Counted from the first letter of the stretch, positions 1-6,210 are shown. The stretch is 8,644 nucleotides of DNA from Cyanobacteria bacterium UBA11372 (GCA_003486675.1 DNGG01000624.1:1567-10210), one strand, 5' to 3'. The notes: generated from the letters alone by a model not told the origin. Numbers and translations: made by a program.

Positions 1-26
1 TAGCGGCACCATTAATGGTGCCGCTA
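1..26. repeat. Perfect 26-bp palindrome at window edge
   Basis: The first 26 bases equal their own reverse complement: arms of 13 bases, tagcggcaccatt, meet with no spacer. As RNA this gives a very stable stem. No T-run follows, so it is not a textbook intrinsic terminator, although it could end an upstream gene outside the window. It may extend further left than the window shows. A second palindrome (aagccttaaggctt, 35-48) follows directly and ends in a short T/C stretch. Confidence 0.7.
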
Positions 27-88
27 CACAAACGAAGCCTTAAGGCTTTCTCTCACAAGACTTACTTAGCAACTCGATATACAATGGT

Positions 89-117
89 GATGGTGCGTTA
101 CACTTCGTTAACGCACC
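89..117. repeat. Dispersed cyanobacterial hairpin repeat (ggtgcgtta type)
   Basis: Arms ggtgcgtta (92-100) and taacgcacc (109-117) are perfect inverted repeats around an 8-base loop. The segment 89-109 matches 19 of 21 bases at 3941-3961, where a truncated copy supplies the stop codon of the TetR gene. From general knowledge, elements of the form ggtgcgtta...taacgcaccctac are scattered through many cyanobacterial genomes. Confidence 0.65.
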
Positions 118-131
118 CTACATTTAGAATC

Positions 132-146
132 TTTGCGTAAGTCCTG
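132..146. repeat. Fragment of the gcgtaagtcct dispersed repeat
   Basis: tttgcgtaagtcctg is identical over 15 bases to 7204-7218. Its core aggacttacgc also appears inverted at 6096-6106. It is one arm of a repeat whose fuller form lies at 7190-7219. Confidence 0.7.
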
Positions 147-213
147 CCTCACTCATTTGCCTGCCATACGCTGTAAAGGCAGCAGAATCTCGAGTACAGG
201 GTGATAAATTAGA

Positions 214-231
214 AGTACCCTCAAGGGTACT
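214..231. repeat. Short hairpin upstream of the peroxidase gene
   Basis: agtaccct (214-221) and agggtact (224-231) are perfect 8-bp inverted arms separated by two bases, about 90 bases before the peroxidase start. It overlaps the weak -35 candidate, so it could be an operator, a UTR hairpin or repeat debris. There is no T-run. Confidence 0.4.
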
Positions 232-318
232 GTCACCTCACCTTCTCCCGCTATACCTTTTGAGTTAGTGGCAGCTATTTCAACATCAATCTCTCTTTTG
301 TAATTCAGGAATATTGCT

Positions 319-2079
319 ATGTTTGGAATTCCTTGGCATAAACTACCTACGCCTATCGCGCTGTTTAAACTGCTTCAGTTCCGCAATGCTTTGCGGGAAA
401 ATAACCTGCACGATACATCACAAATACCCAATAAAGATGAGCTACCTAAACCTGTTCCAAGTCCTAGCGATCGCCATTTGGTGGTTCGTACTGCTGATGG
501 AAGTTACAATGACCTCGACCATCCGGAAATGGGGATGGCTGGCACCCGGCTTGGACGGAATGTGCCGCTCTCTGATGCTAAAGTTGATGCAAAAAATCTC
601 CTAAACCCAAATCCTCGCGATGTCAGCCGAGTGTTATTGACGCGAGATAAATTTCATCCAGCAACTATCTTAAATCTCAATGCTGCTTCATGGATTCAAT
701 TCCAAACCCATGATTGGTTTACTCATGGCAATAACCAACCCGATAATAAAGTTGAAATCCCTGTAGCAGAAGATGACCCTTGGCGAGAAAAATATGGCAA
801 GATGGAGGTCAAAAAAACTTTAGCAGATCCAACTCGCCACGATAGTAGCAATCCTCCCACTTTTATTAATGAGGTGACCCATTGGTGGGATGCTTCGCAG
901 ATTTATGGCAGTAACCAGGAGACTATTAACAAACTTCGCTCCCATGTAGATGGGAAAATGATGATTGATCAGGATGGCTTTTTGCCGATGCATCCAACAG
1001 ACGGGATTGACGATGTAGGTTTTCCCGGTACTTGGTGGGTGGGTTTAAGCATGTTGCATACTTTGTTCATCAAAGAACATAATGCTATCTGCGATCGCCT
1101 AAAGCAAGAGTACCCCGAATGGAGCGATGACGATCTGTTCGACCATGCTCGATTGATTAACGCTGCTTTGCTAGCTAAAATCCATACCGTAGAATGGACG
1201 CCCGCCATCCTGCCCCATCCTGCCACCAAGATTGCCATGAATACCAACTGGTGGGGACTGCTGGGTGAGGATTTCAAAAAGATGCTGGGGCGCATCGGCG
1301 ATAGCGAACTGCTCAGTGGCATCATTGGCTCATCAACCAATCATCATACTGCGCCTTACTATCTGACTGAGGAATTTGTCTCTGTGTATCGGATGCATCC
1401 TCTGATTCCAGACGAGTTGGAATTTTATTCGCACCAAGATGGTCGATTTGTAGTGAAGAAAGAGTTTCGCGAAGTGTTTAGTAAGCAAACTCGTGGCTTC
1501 ATGGAAGAAGTGAAAATGTCCGATTTATTTTACTCGTTTGGGATTTCCCATCCTGGTGCCGTGACGTTGCATAATTATCCCCATTTCCTGCGCCAATTAG
1601 TCAAAGATAATGGGGAAATTTTTGATTTAGCTGCTGTTGATATTCTGCGCGATCGCGAACGGGGAGTTCCTCGTTACAATCGTTTCCGCGAAATCATGGG
1701 TCGCGGGCGGGTAAAATCTTTTGAAGAAATTACCAGCAATCCACAATGGGCGAAAGAACTGCGCGAAGTCTATAACAACGACATCGACAGTGTAGATTTG
1801 ATGGTGGGTTTGTTTGCCGAAGATTTGCCAGAAGGTTTTGGTTTTAGCGATACTGCTTTTCGGGTATTTATATTAATGGCTTCCCGACGACTGAAAAGCG
1901 ATCGCTTCTTTACCAAGGACTACAGGGCGGAAATTTATACCCAATTAGGTTTGGATTGGATTGATAATAATTCCTTCCTCACCGTTCTTCGCCGTCACCA
2001 TCCCGAACTTGCACCCGCTTTAGTTGGTGTGGAAAATGGTTTCGCCCCCTGGCGTCGCTTGGGAACCCCTGTCAAGTAG
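319..2079 (+). CDS. Animal-type heme peroxidase, fatty-acid alpha-dioxygenase-like
   Basis: This 586-aa protein belongs to the animal heme peroxidase / cyclooxygenase superfamily. Seen: HDWFTHG at 131-137 with probable distal heme His131; KEHNAICDRL near 252-261; HTVEWTP at 289-295; YRMHPL at 357-362, with Tyr357 and His360 placed like the radical Tyr and proximal heme His of COX (Y-x-x-H); SRRL at 522-525. Known: alpha-dioxygenases use distal His, Tyr and proximal His, and position the fatty-acid carboxylate with a His, a Thr five residues later, and a downstream Arg. Here His289, Thr294 and probably Arg524 fit. The distal-to-proximal spacing of 229 residues is close to about 225 in plant alpha-dioxygenase and unlike about 181 in COX. 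Inferred: it converts fatty acids to 2-hydroperoxides and shortened aldehydes. No signal peptide or EGF-like domain is seen. The start has aggaa seven bases upstream. It is transcribed alone and converges with the gene at 2504-2962. Confidence 0.9.
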   Translation: MFGIPWHKLPTPIALFKLLQFRNALRENNLHDTSQIPNKDELPKPVPSPSDRHLVVRTADGSYNDLDHPEMGMAGTRLGRNVPLSDAKVDAKNLLNPNPRDVSRVLLTRDKFHPATILNLNAASWIQFQTHDWFTHGNNQPDNKVEIPVAEDDPWREKYGKMEVKKTLADPTRHDSSNPPTFINEVTHWWDASQIYGSNQETINKLRSHVDGKMMIDQDGFLPMHPTDGIDDVGFPGTWWVGLSMLHTLFIKEHNAICDRLKQEYPEWSDDDLFDHARLINAALLAKIHTVEWTPAILPHPATKIAMNTNWWGLLGEDFKKMLGRIGDSELLSGIIGSSTNHHTAPYYLTEEFVSVYRMHPLIPDELEFYSHQDGRFVVKKEFREVFSKQTRGFMEEVKMSDLFYSFGISHPGAVTLHNYPHFLRQLVKDNGEIFDLAAVDILRDRERGVPRYNRFREIMGRGRVKSFEEITSNPQWAKELREVYNNDIDSVDLMVGLFAEDLPEGFGFSDTAFRVFILMASRRLKSDRFFTKDYRAEIYTQLGLDWIDNNSFLTVLRRHHPELAPALVGVENGFAPWRRLGTPVK

Positions 2080-2117
2080 TTTTGTAACCGATTAATTGTT
2101 TCGCAGTCCTTGTTATA

Positions 2118-2252
2118 CGTTATATCATGTCCTTAAGCAAGTGTTTTTGACAGGTGTAGGGGCGGGTTTTACGAGAGATCGTTGTTAGCAGCGCAAAGGA
2201 TAAATAAACCCGCCCCGGCTCAACTACCGATGCAACAGGACATGATATTACG
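2118..2252. repeat. MITE-like nested inverted repeat, about 135 bp
   Basis: The outer arms 2118-2133 and 2237-2252 pair at 15 of 16 positions (core atatcatgtcct / aggacatgatat). The inner arms ggggcgggttt (2159-2169) and aaacccgcccc (2206-2216) pair perfectly. The inner sequence resembles a gtaggggcgggttt-type element that I recall as dispersed in cyanobacterial genomes. No transposase is encoded, so if mobile it would be non-autonomous. No clear target-site duplication was seen. A HIP1 octamer sits at the right border (2252-2259). Confidence 0.5.
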
Positions 2253-2302
2253 CGATCGCATCCCGACAAAATTAGATCTCTTGCAGAAGTCAGCCCCTAC
2301 AC

Positions 2303-2365
2303 AGACGGGCTGTAGAGACGTTAGACGGGCTGTAGAGACGTTACATGTAACGTCTCTACAGCCCG
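2303..2365. repeat. 20-bp tandem duplication joined to a perfect 40-bp palindrome
   Basis: Bases 2303-2322 and 2323-2342 are identical 20-mers (agacgggctgtagagacgtt). The second copy runs into its own reverse complement, making a perfect palindrome at 2326-2365 with its centre at acatgt. The gtagagacgt core resembles a widely dispersed cyanobacterial hairpin repeat. A related stem (tagagacgc / gcgtctcta) is at 7234-7261. Confidence 0.75.
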
Positions 2366-2428
2366 ATCTAGGTAAGGGCATTTATGCAAGAGGTCTATTG
2401 CCAAATTGCAAGGCATTTCATCAAACTT

Positions 2429-2464
2429 AAAACTAGAGTGAATATTTCCCACTCTAGTTTTTTT
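2429..2464. terminator. Bidirectional intrinsic terminator
   Basis: aaaactagagtg (2429-2440) and cactctagtttt (2450-2461) form a perfect 12-bp stem with a 9-base loop. A run of seven T's (2458-2464) follows on the + strand, and the A-rich left flank gives a T-run on the - strand. It lies between the peroxidase gene and the converging gene at 2504-2962, so it can end both transcripts. Confidence 0.85.
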
Positions 2465-2503
2465 CAATTGCCGGAATCCTAAAAACAAGCAAAACTTAGA
2501 ATT

Positions 2504-2962
2504 TCAAGGATATTGAATCAGCAATGGAGTTTCAGGCACAAAATGAGGAGGATAACAAGTTTTCTTATCAAACCCTCGTAAAGTCTTAATCGGGAATGGA
2601 TCGATCTGTTGTAAATCTCGGACTTCCCAATAAATCACCCAGGCATTTGACTTATCCGTTTCATAAGCAGTCGTTGGGCGAAATTTCGCTCCACCTGGGT
2701 GAGTACCGTTACGACGCGCCTCCACGTGACCCACGTATACCCCTTGCCAAGATACCATCGATCCAATTGATTCTTCTGGCATAGAAGCGTAAATAAACAC
2801 ATTCATTTCGTCTTCGCCTCTAGTTGTATCTATTTTGCGAAACAACTCAAACAACCGACTACCAAAGGCAACTTTTCCTTGTTGATCGCAGACTTCTTGG
2901 GCTGAAATCAGATCAATTTCTGGAACGGGTGCGAGAAGAGCAAATGCACTGGTTATAGACAT
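2504..2962 (-). CDS. Hypothetical protein, 152 aa
   Basis: I do not recognise this protein. It is soluble, with no signal peptide or membrane segment. The N-terminal third is mixed and ends near RLFELFRKIDTT (36-47). The C-terminal two thirds alternate short hydrophobic stretches, typical of a beta-rich fold: MNVFIYASMP, SWQGVYVGHVEARR, AWVIYWEVRDL, and a closing PLLIQYP. The pattern of W-x-V-x-D-L followed by P...L.GF loosely recalls PUA/EVE-like barrels, which is speculation only. It starts with ATG and no obvious Shine-Dalgarno. A good promoter lies upstream (3055-3083), so it is probably transcribed apart from the methyltransferase, and a terminator follows (2429-2464). The reading frame looks intact and uses ordinary codons. 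Confidence 0.75.
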   Translation of the reverse strand: MSITSAFALLAPVPEIDLISAQEVCDQQGKVAFGSRLFELFRKIDTTRGEDEMNVFIYASMPEESIGSMVSWQGVYVGHVEARRNGTHPGGAKFRPTTAYETDKSNAWVIYWEVRDLQQIDPFPIKTLRGFDKKTCYPPHFVPETPLLIQYP

Positions 2963-3054
2963 GGATTTAACTTGATTTAGATCTTGTTGTAATTCATTAG
3001 TTTATCTAAAATTTTGATGAAGTATGCAAGCATTTTTTGCTGACTTGCCAGTTT

Positions 3055-3083
3055 AAAATATTTTACACGCTCTCGGTTGTCAA
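3055..3083 (-). promoter_or_regulatory. Promoter of the 152-aa hypothetical gene
   Basis: On the - strand TTGACA (3083-3078), a perfect -35 consensus, is followed after 17 bases by TATTTT (3060-3055), four of six matches to the -10 consensus. It lies just past the methyltransferase stop codon. Transcription would start near 3048, leaving a leader of roughly 86 bases. The leader begins with an imperfect gcaag...cttgc hairpin (3026-3048). Confidence 0.5.
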
Positions 3084-3091
3084 ATTCAAGA

Positions 3092-3919
3092 TTAAACTCG
3101 CTTTCTGCCAATGTACAGAAAATGATCTGTCATCCCAAGTCCTTCTGGTGTTGTTGCAGTTCGTTCCACTAAATCTAGCCACTCTTCCACTTCGGTTTCT
3201 GGTAATTGAGCCAAATTTTTCTGAAATGCTCCCGCAAACGATTCCACGCCCAACATCGATATTTCTTCAAATTTATCTTCAAACAGCTTGCGGAATTCTG
3301 CAACTGTTGTTAAATGAGCCAATCCGAGTGGCGGTGCGTGTTCGGGGTCAACATTTCCATCCTTAAGGAATTGTTGGTGAAATTCTTTTCTAGTTGATAC
3401 AAGTTGTGGAGATGAGCGAAATAATTCTCTTAGATAAGCCATGCGATTGATTCCAGCAGCAAACAAAATTCCCCCTTGTTTCAATATTCTACCTGCTTGA
3501 TTGACTGCTTGGTTTCTTTCTTCAAGCGTACAAAGATGGTAGAGTGGCCCCAGCATGAGAACGGCATCAAACATCTCATTTTCAAAACAGTCCAAATTCG
3601 TAGCTGAAGCTCGGTTGATTGCTTGAATTTGTCCTGTTAAACCCGCCTCTCGCAGCCTTGTCAGCGTTGCATCGAGCAGTTGCTGTGTAATATCAACCAG
3701 ATAAATCGAACAACCCCGCCGCGCTAGGAATTCCGCATAGTGACCAACTCCGACACCAATATCAGCAACGACTGCGGCATTGGCAATATACTTTTGCAGG
3801 TATCGAGTTGTAATTGCCAACTCTACCGGATAATATTCTGATAATCTAACAGATTCAAACTCTAAAATAGAATCATAATGTTGAGCAACTTTATCGTGTT
3901 GTTCTTGAAATTGGCTCAT
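3092..3919 (-). CDS. Class I SAM-dependent methyltransferase
   Basis: This is a 275-aa methyltransferase with a Rossmann-type fold. Numbering from the ATG at 3919, motif I is VADIGVGVGHYAEFLA (about 51-66), the glycine-rich SAM loop. LVD (74-76) has the acidic residue expected to bind the SAM ribose. FDAVLMLGPLYHL (about 117-129) is the motif IV region, and AGRILKQGGILF (142-153) is the post-IV strand. The C-terminal part (ELFRSSPQ onward) is a substrate-binding cap of unknown specificity. The substrate is not readable from sequence; by context it could O-methylate a product of the neighbouring oxygenases. I prefer ATG 3919 to an in-frame TTG at 3940: the TTG lacks a ribosome binding site and abuts repeat sequence. 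The TetR gene ends 30 bases upstream on the same strand, so the two probably share a transcript. Confidence 0.88.
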   Translation of the reverse strand: MSQFQEQHDKVAQHYDSILEFESVRLSEYYPVELAITTRYLQKYIANAAVVADIGVGVGHYAEFLARRGCSIYLVDITQQLLDATLTRLREAGLTGQIQAINRASATNLDCFENEMFDAVLMLGPLYHLCTLEERNQAVNQAGRILKQGGILFAAGINRMAYLRELFRSSPQLVSTRKEFHQQFLKDGNVDPEHAPPLGLAHLTTVAEFRKLFEDKFEEISMLGVESFAGAFQKNLAQLPETEVEEWLDLVERTATTPEGLGMTDHFLYIGRKRV

Positions 3920-3940
3920 AGTTTTTGCTCGAATAGCCAA

Positions 3941-3961
3941 GATGGTGCGCTACACTTCTTT
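3941..3961. repeat. Truncated ggtgcgttac repeat overlapping the TetR gene end
   Basis: This segment matches 89-109 at 19 of 21 bases. Read on the - strand it encodes the last residues of the TetR protein and its TAG stop (3950-3952). The missing second arm means only half of the hairpin element survives here. Confidence 0.5.
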
Positions 3962-4597
3962 TTCTTGATTTTGTACACCTGCCAAGATTAGATTAATCGC
4001 CTCCTGGGTATATCGTTTAATCGTTTCTGGACTCATTCTATCAACATCTGGCGTTAGATGCTTGATGTTTTCATGAGCGTTGAAATAAAACGTACAAATT
4101 CCAGCAATTTGAAGGCTGGTCAAAAACGGATCGACTTTGCGAAACGTTCCCCCTGCCATTCCTCGTTCCAAAATATCGATCAAGTACGCGAATGTTTCTT
4201 GCCAATTTCCCAATTTGAAATACTTTCCCTGATTTTGGTTCGCTTCTTGAAACCACAGCATCCCCCGTTGTGGGTGTGCGGCTTCGTAAGCAATTGCCTC
4301 TCGCACTGCTGTCTTCAATGCTTCCTCTGGCGGTAACTGGTCTAAGTTTAGCTGCTGCAACATCTGGTGCATCTCCACCGCCGGACGTTGCAGTACTGTT
4401 TTATACAGTCCTTCTTTGTTCTGGAAGTAGTAATGGATCATCGCCGAGGTGACGCCTGCACGGGATGCGATCGCTTCTATCCTCGCCCCGCTTAATCCAC
4501 ACTTGGCAAATTCCTCCTCCGCCGCATCCAATATCTGCTTTTGCGTCGCCTCTGCATCTCGCACCTGACGCGGCTTGTTCTTTGGTAAACGACCCAC
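3950..4597 (-). CDS. TetR/AcrR-family transcriptional regulator
   Basis: This is a 215-aa protein, the usual length of the family. Residues about 16-63 form the TetR DNA-binding domain: QILDAAEEEFAKCGLSGARI, then IASRAGVTSAMIHYYFQNKEGLY with the characteristic recognition helix and the YYFxNKEGLY signature. The rest (AYEAAHPQRGMLWFQEAN and later helices) is the ligand-binding and dimerisation domain; its ligand cannot be told. The start is GTG 4597, with ggag four bases upstream (4602-4605). A nearby ATG at 4607 is out of frame. It lies upstream of the methyltransferase and divergent from the FAD monooxygenase, the classic arrangement for a repressor controlling its neighbour and itself. Its last codons and stop lie in a dispersed-repeat fragment, so the C-terminus may have been remodelled. 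Confidence 0.92.
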   Translation of the reverse strand: MGRLPKNKPRQVRDAEATQKQILDAAEEEFAKCGLSGARIEAIASRAGVTSAMIHYYFQNKEGLYKTVLQRPAVEMHQMLQQLNLDQLPPEEALKTAVREAIAYEAAHPQRGMLWFQEANQNQGKYFKLGNWQETFAYLIDILERGMAGGTFRKVDPFLTSLQIAGICTFYFNAHENIKHLTPDVDRMSPETIKRYTQEAINLILAGVQNQEKEV

Positions 4598-4633
4598 GGT
4601 TCTCCATTATCCTTACGAAAACCATATTAATAC

Positions 4634-4662
4634 TTGACAAATAAAATCGGCGAGGACATACT
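4634..4662 (+). promoter_or_regulatory. Promoter of the FAD monooxygenase gene
   Basis: TTGACA (4634-4639) is a perfect -35, followed after 17 bases by CATACT (4657-4662), four of six matches to TATAAT. Transcription would begin around 4669, giving a leader of about 20 bases. The region is shared with the divergent TetR gene, whose own promoter I could not place with confidence. Confidence 0.55.
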
Positions 4663-4684
4663 AATTAAAAAATTAATTAATTAA
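4662..4684. promoter_or_regulatory. Candidate TetR operator
   Basis: taattaa (4662-4668) and ttaatta (4673-4679) form perfect 7-bp arms around four A's. The right arm also belongs to a perfect 12-bp palindrome, ttaattaattaa (4673-4684). The site overlaps the expected transcription start of the FAD gene, where a bound TetR dimer would block it. The AT-only composition means a chance palindrome cannot be excluded. Confidence 0.4.
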
Positions 4685-4690
4685 AAGCAG

Positions 4691-6088
4691 ATGGTGAATC
4701 AGACAAGCGATCGCTCATCTAATTTAAGTCATGCCTTGGTAATAGGTGGAAGTATCGGGGGACTATTGGCGGGGCGAGTATTAGCGAATCACTTCGACCA
4801 AGTAACTATTATCGAGCGCGACATCTATCCTGACGAACCCGTACCACGCAAAGGGGTTCCCCAGTCGCAACACCTGCACGCGCTGTTGACGCGGGGACAA
4901 ATGATTCTGGAAGAGCTATTTCCTGGACTCAAGGACGAACTAATTGCTGCTGGTGCGCCTGTATTGGAAGTGGGGTCAGATTCTGCTTGGTATAGCCGTT
5001 TTGGCTGGGCAGTTCCGTTTAATTCTGGGATTAAGATGATTGCACTCAGTCGCGGATTGTTGGATTTCTGCGTCCATCGCCGCATGAATGCGATCGCCAA
5101 TGTCCGGTTTCTGGAAGCCACAACGGTAACCAAACTACTGGCAAATGCTGATAACATCGGCATCGCTGGCGTGTCTGTGCGTTGGCGAAATTCGTTAGAT
5201 GACAGCATCCGGGAAGAACAGTTATTTGCAGATTTGGTAGTGGATGCCAGCGGCAAGACTTCCAAAGCACCAGAGTGGCTGAAAGAATTGGGATATATAC
5301 CACCAAAAGAAACAGTTGTCAATCCATTTGTTGGCTATGCCAGTCGCATTTATCGACGCCCAGAAAATTTTCAAGCGGAGTGGCGATCGCTGTTTGTGCA
5401 ATCCGCACCACCTCTGGGTACGAAAGGCGGAGTGCTGTTTCCAATTGAAGGCGATCGCTGGATTGCCGGGATAGCGGGAATTAATCGCGACTACCCACCC
5501 ACGGACGAAGCAGGGTTTTTGGAATTCGCCCGCAGTCTGCCAACTCCGGCAATCTACGAGGCGATTAAAGAAGCAGAACCCCTGACGCCGATTTATGGTT
5601 ACCGAGACGCAGAAAACCGCCTGCGTCACTACGATAGCCTCCCCCGCTACCCAGAAAACTTTTTGGTTGTAGGACATGCAGCTTGTGCGTTTAATCCAGT
5701 TTACGGGCAAGGCATTACCGTTGCGGCGCTAGAAGCACAGACACTAGACAAATGCTTGCATCAGCATTCCAACCGGAATTTTAAAGGTTTTGCGCGACTT
5801 GTTCAAAAGCAGTTGGCAACAGTTTATGCCGTCCCTTGGATGGCGGCGACAAGCGAGGATTACCGAAGTCCGGGTACTGAAGGCGGGAAACCAGATTTTG
5901 TCACTCGACTGATGCACCGTTACATGGATGGAATATTAAAGCTGGCGATGAACAATACCGACGTTTACCGCACGTTTCTAGAAGTGATGCACATGCTCAA
6001 ACCATCGACTGCTTTGTTTCATCCCCGCATTGTTATTCAGGTGCTAGGACAAAGTATCAAAACGAACAGCGAGAAACCCGGTTTCTGA
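4691..6088 (+). CDS. FAD-dependent monooxygenase, UbiH-like
   Basis: This is a 465-aa group A flavoprotein hydroxylase of the polyprenyl-methoxyphenol hydroxylase type. Seen: an N-terminal Rossmann motif ALVIGGSIGGLLAGRVL (15-31) with the acidic adenosine-ribose ligand Glu42 in TIIERD; DLVVDASGKTS (181-191), matching the usual D-A-x-G segment; and VVGHAACAFNPVYGQGI (326-342), the second FAD and substrate motif. That last motif normally reads G-D-A; here it is G-H-A, with His329 in place of the Asp that binds the FAD ribityl chain. No transmembrane helix is evident. Inferred role: NAD(P)H-dependent hydroxylation or epoxidation of an aromatic, quinone or isoprenoid substrate. It starts at ATG 4691 with only a weak ribosome site. 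The final residues EKPGF and the stop lie in an agaaacccggtttct repeat. It is probably repressed by the divergent TetR and possibly co-transcribed with the Rieske gene. Confidence 0.88.
   Translation: MVNQTSDRSSNLSHALVIGGSIGGLLAGRVLANHFDQVTIIERDIYPDEPVPRKGVPQSQHLHALLTRGQMILEELFPGLKDELIAAGAPVLEVGSDSAWYSRFGWAVPFNSGIKMIALSRGLLDFCVHRRMNAIANVRFLEATTVTKLLANADNIGIAGVSVRWRNSLDDSIREEQLFADLVVDASGKTSKAPEWLKELGYIPPKETVVNPFVGYASRIYRRPENFQAEWRSLFVQSAPPLGTKGGVLFPIEGDRWIAGIAGINRDYPPTDEAGFLEFARSLPTPAIYEAIKEAEPLTPIYGYRDAENRLRHYDSLPRYPENFLVVGHAACAFNPVYGQGITVAALEAQTLDKCLHQHSNRNFKGFARLVQKQLATVYAVPWMAATSEDYRSPGTEGGKPDFVTRLMHRYMDGILKLAMNNTDVYRTFLEVMHMLKPSTALFHPRIVIQVLGQSIKTNSEKPGF
6072..6086. repeat. agaaacccggtttct repeat at the end of the FAD gene
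   Basis: This 15-bp palindrome with a single central mismatch is the first of three aaaccgggttt-type copies (6072-6086, 6117-6131, 6169-6183). It encodes the C-terminal residues and the first base of the TGA stop of the FAD monooxygenase. Confidence 0.65.
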
Positions 6089-6095
6089 TGACTTT

Positions 6096-6195
6096 AGGAC
6101 TTACGCGCGAGAGGTGAGAAACCGGGTTTATTCGTAGATCTCTGGTTTCCAAACCGAAGTTTTTTCATATAAACCCGGTTTCTTTGCGTAGTCGT
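6096..6195. repeat. Inverted dispersed repeats between the FAD and Rieske genes
   Basis: aggacttacgc (6096-6106) is the inverted core of the repeat at 7207-7217. Arms agaaaccgggtttat (6117-6131) and their complement (6169-6183) are perfect over 15 bp around a 37-base loop, which holds a small ggttt/aaacc stem (6144-6155). The right arm continues as tttgcgtagtcgtgga, a decayed form of tttgcgtaagtcctga. A transcript through here would fold into a strong stem-loop without a T-run, so it may act in RNA stability or partial uncoupling rather than termination. Confidence 0.65.
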
Positions 6196-6210
6196 GGATT
6201 TTTAATACTT

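Larger units (their letters stand above)
1..318. other. Intergenic region, repeat-rich, upstream of the heme peroxidase gene
   Basis: No convincing gene is seen here. The stretch holds a perfect palindrome at the left edge (1-26), a second palindrome (35-48), a ggtgcgtta hairpin (92-117), a gcgtaagtcct repeat fragment (132-146) and a short hairpin (214-231). A weak promoter for the downstream gene might be ctgtca (230-235) with tatacc (252-257) at 16-base spacing, four of six consensus matches each. I would not rely on it. The ribosome binding site for the gene at 319 is aggaa at 307-311. Confidence 0.6.
2080..2503. other. Convergent intergenic region filled with inverted repeats
   Basis: The 424 bases between two converging genes contain a nested inverted-repeat element (2118-2252), a tandem duplication plus 40-bp palindrome (2303-2365) and a bidirectional terminator (2429-2464). 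An open frame at 2182-2430 runs through these repeats, has no ribosome binding site and encodes low-quality sequence, so I do not call a gene. Confidence 0.7.

Noticed and set aside
314..604. Short + strand frame overlapping the peroxidase start
   Set aside because: It overlaps the well-supported peroxidase frame, which carries conserved motifs downstream; it is a shadow frame.
969..1340. Antisense frame within the peroxidase gene
   Set aside because: Its sequence is the complement of conserved peroxidase codons; no ribosome site and no recognisable domain.
2182..2430. Open frame of 82 codons on the + strand
   Set aside because: It starts inside a MITE-like hairpin at a non-ATG codon without a ribosome site and runs through the tandem repeat and 40-bp palindrome; the protein has no family-like pattern.
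3920..3940. TTG start extending the methyltransferase by seven residues
   Set aside because: No ribosome site precedes the TTG, it abuts repeat-derived sequence, and ATG 3919 keeps all methyltransferase motifs.
4401..4640. Frame overlapping the TetR N-terminus, with an ATG at 4607
   Set aside because: The ATG is out of frame with the TetR coding sequence, and the predicted protein loses the helix-turn-helix; GTG 4597 with ggag upstream is the better start.
4825..5710. Several antisense frames inside the FAD monooxygenase gene
   Set aside because: All oppose a frame with clear FAD motifs, and none shows a domain of its own.
6096..6195. Possible intrinsic terminator after the FAD gene
   Set aside because: The stem is strong but the loop is 37 bases and no T-run follows the right arm, so it is better called a dispersed repeat.
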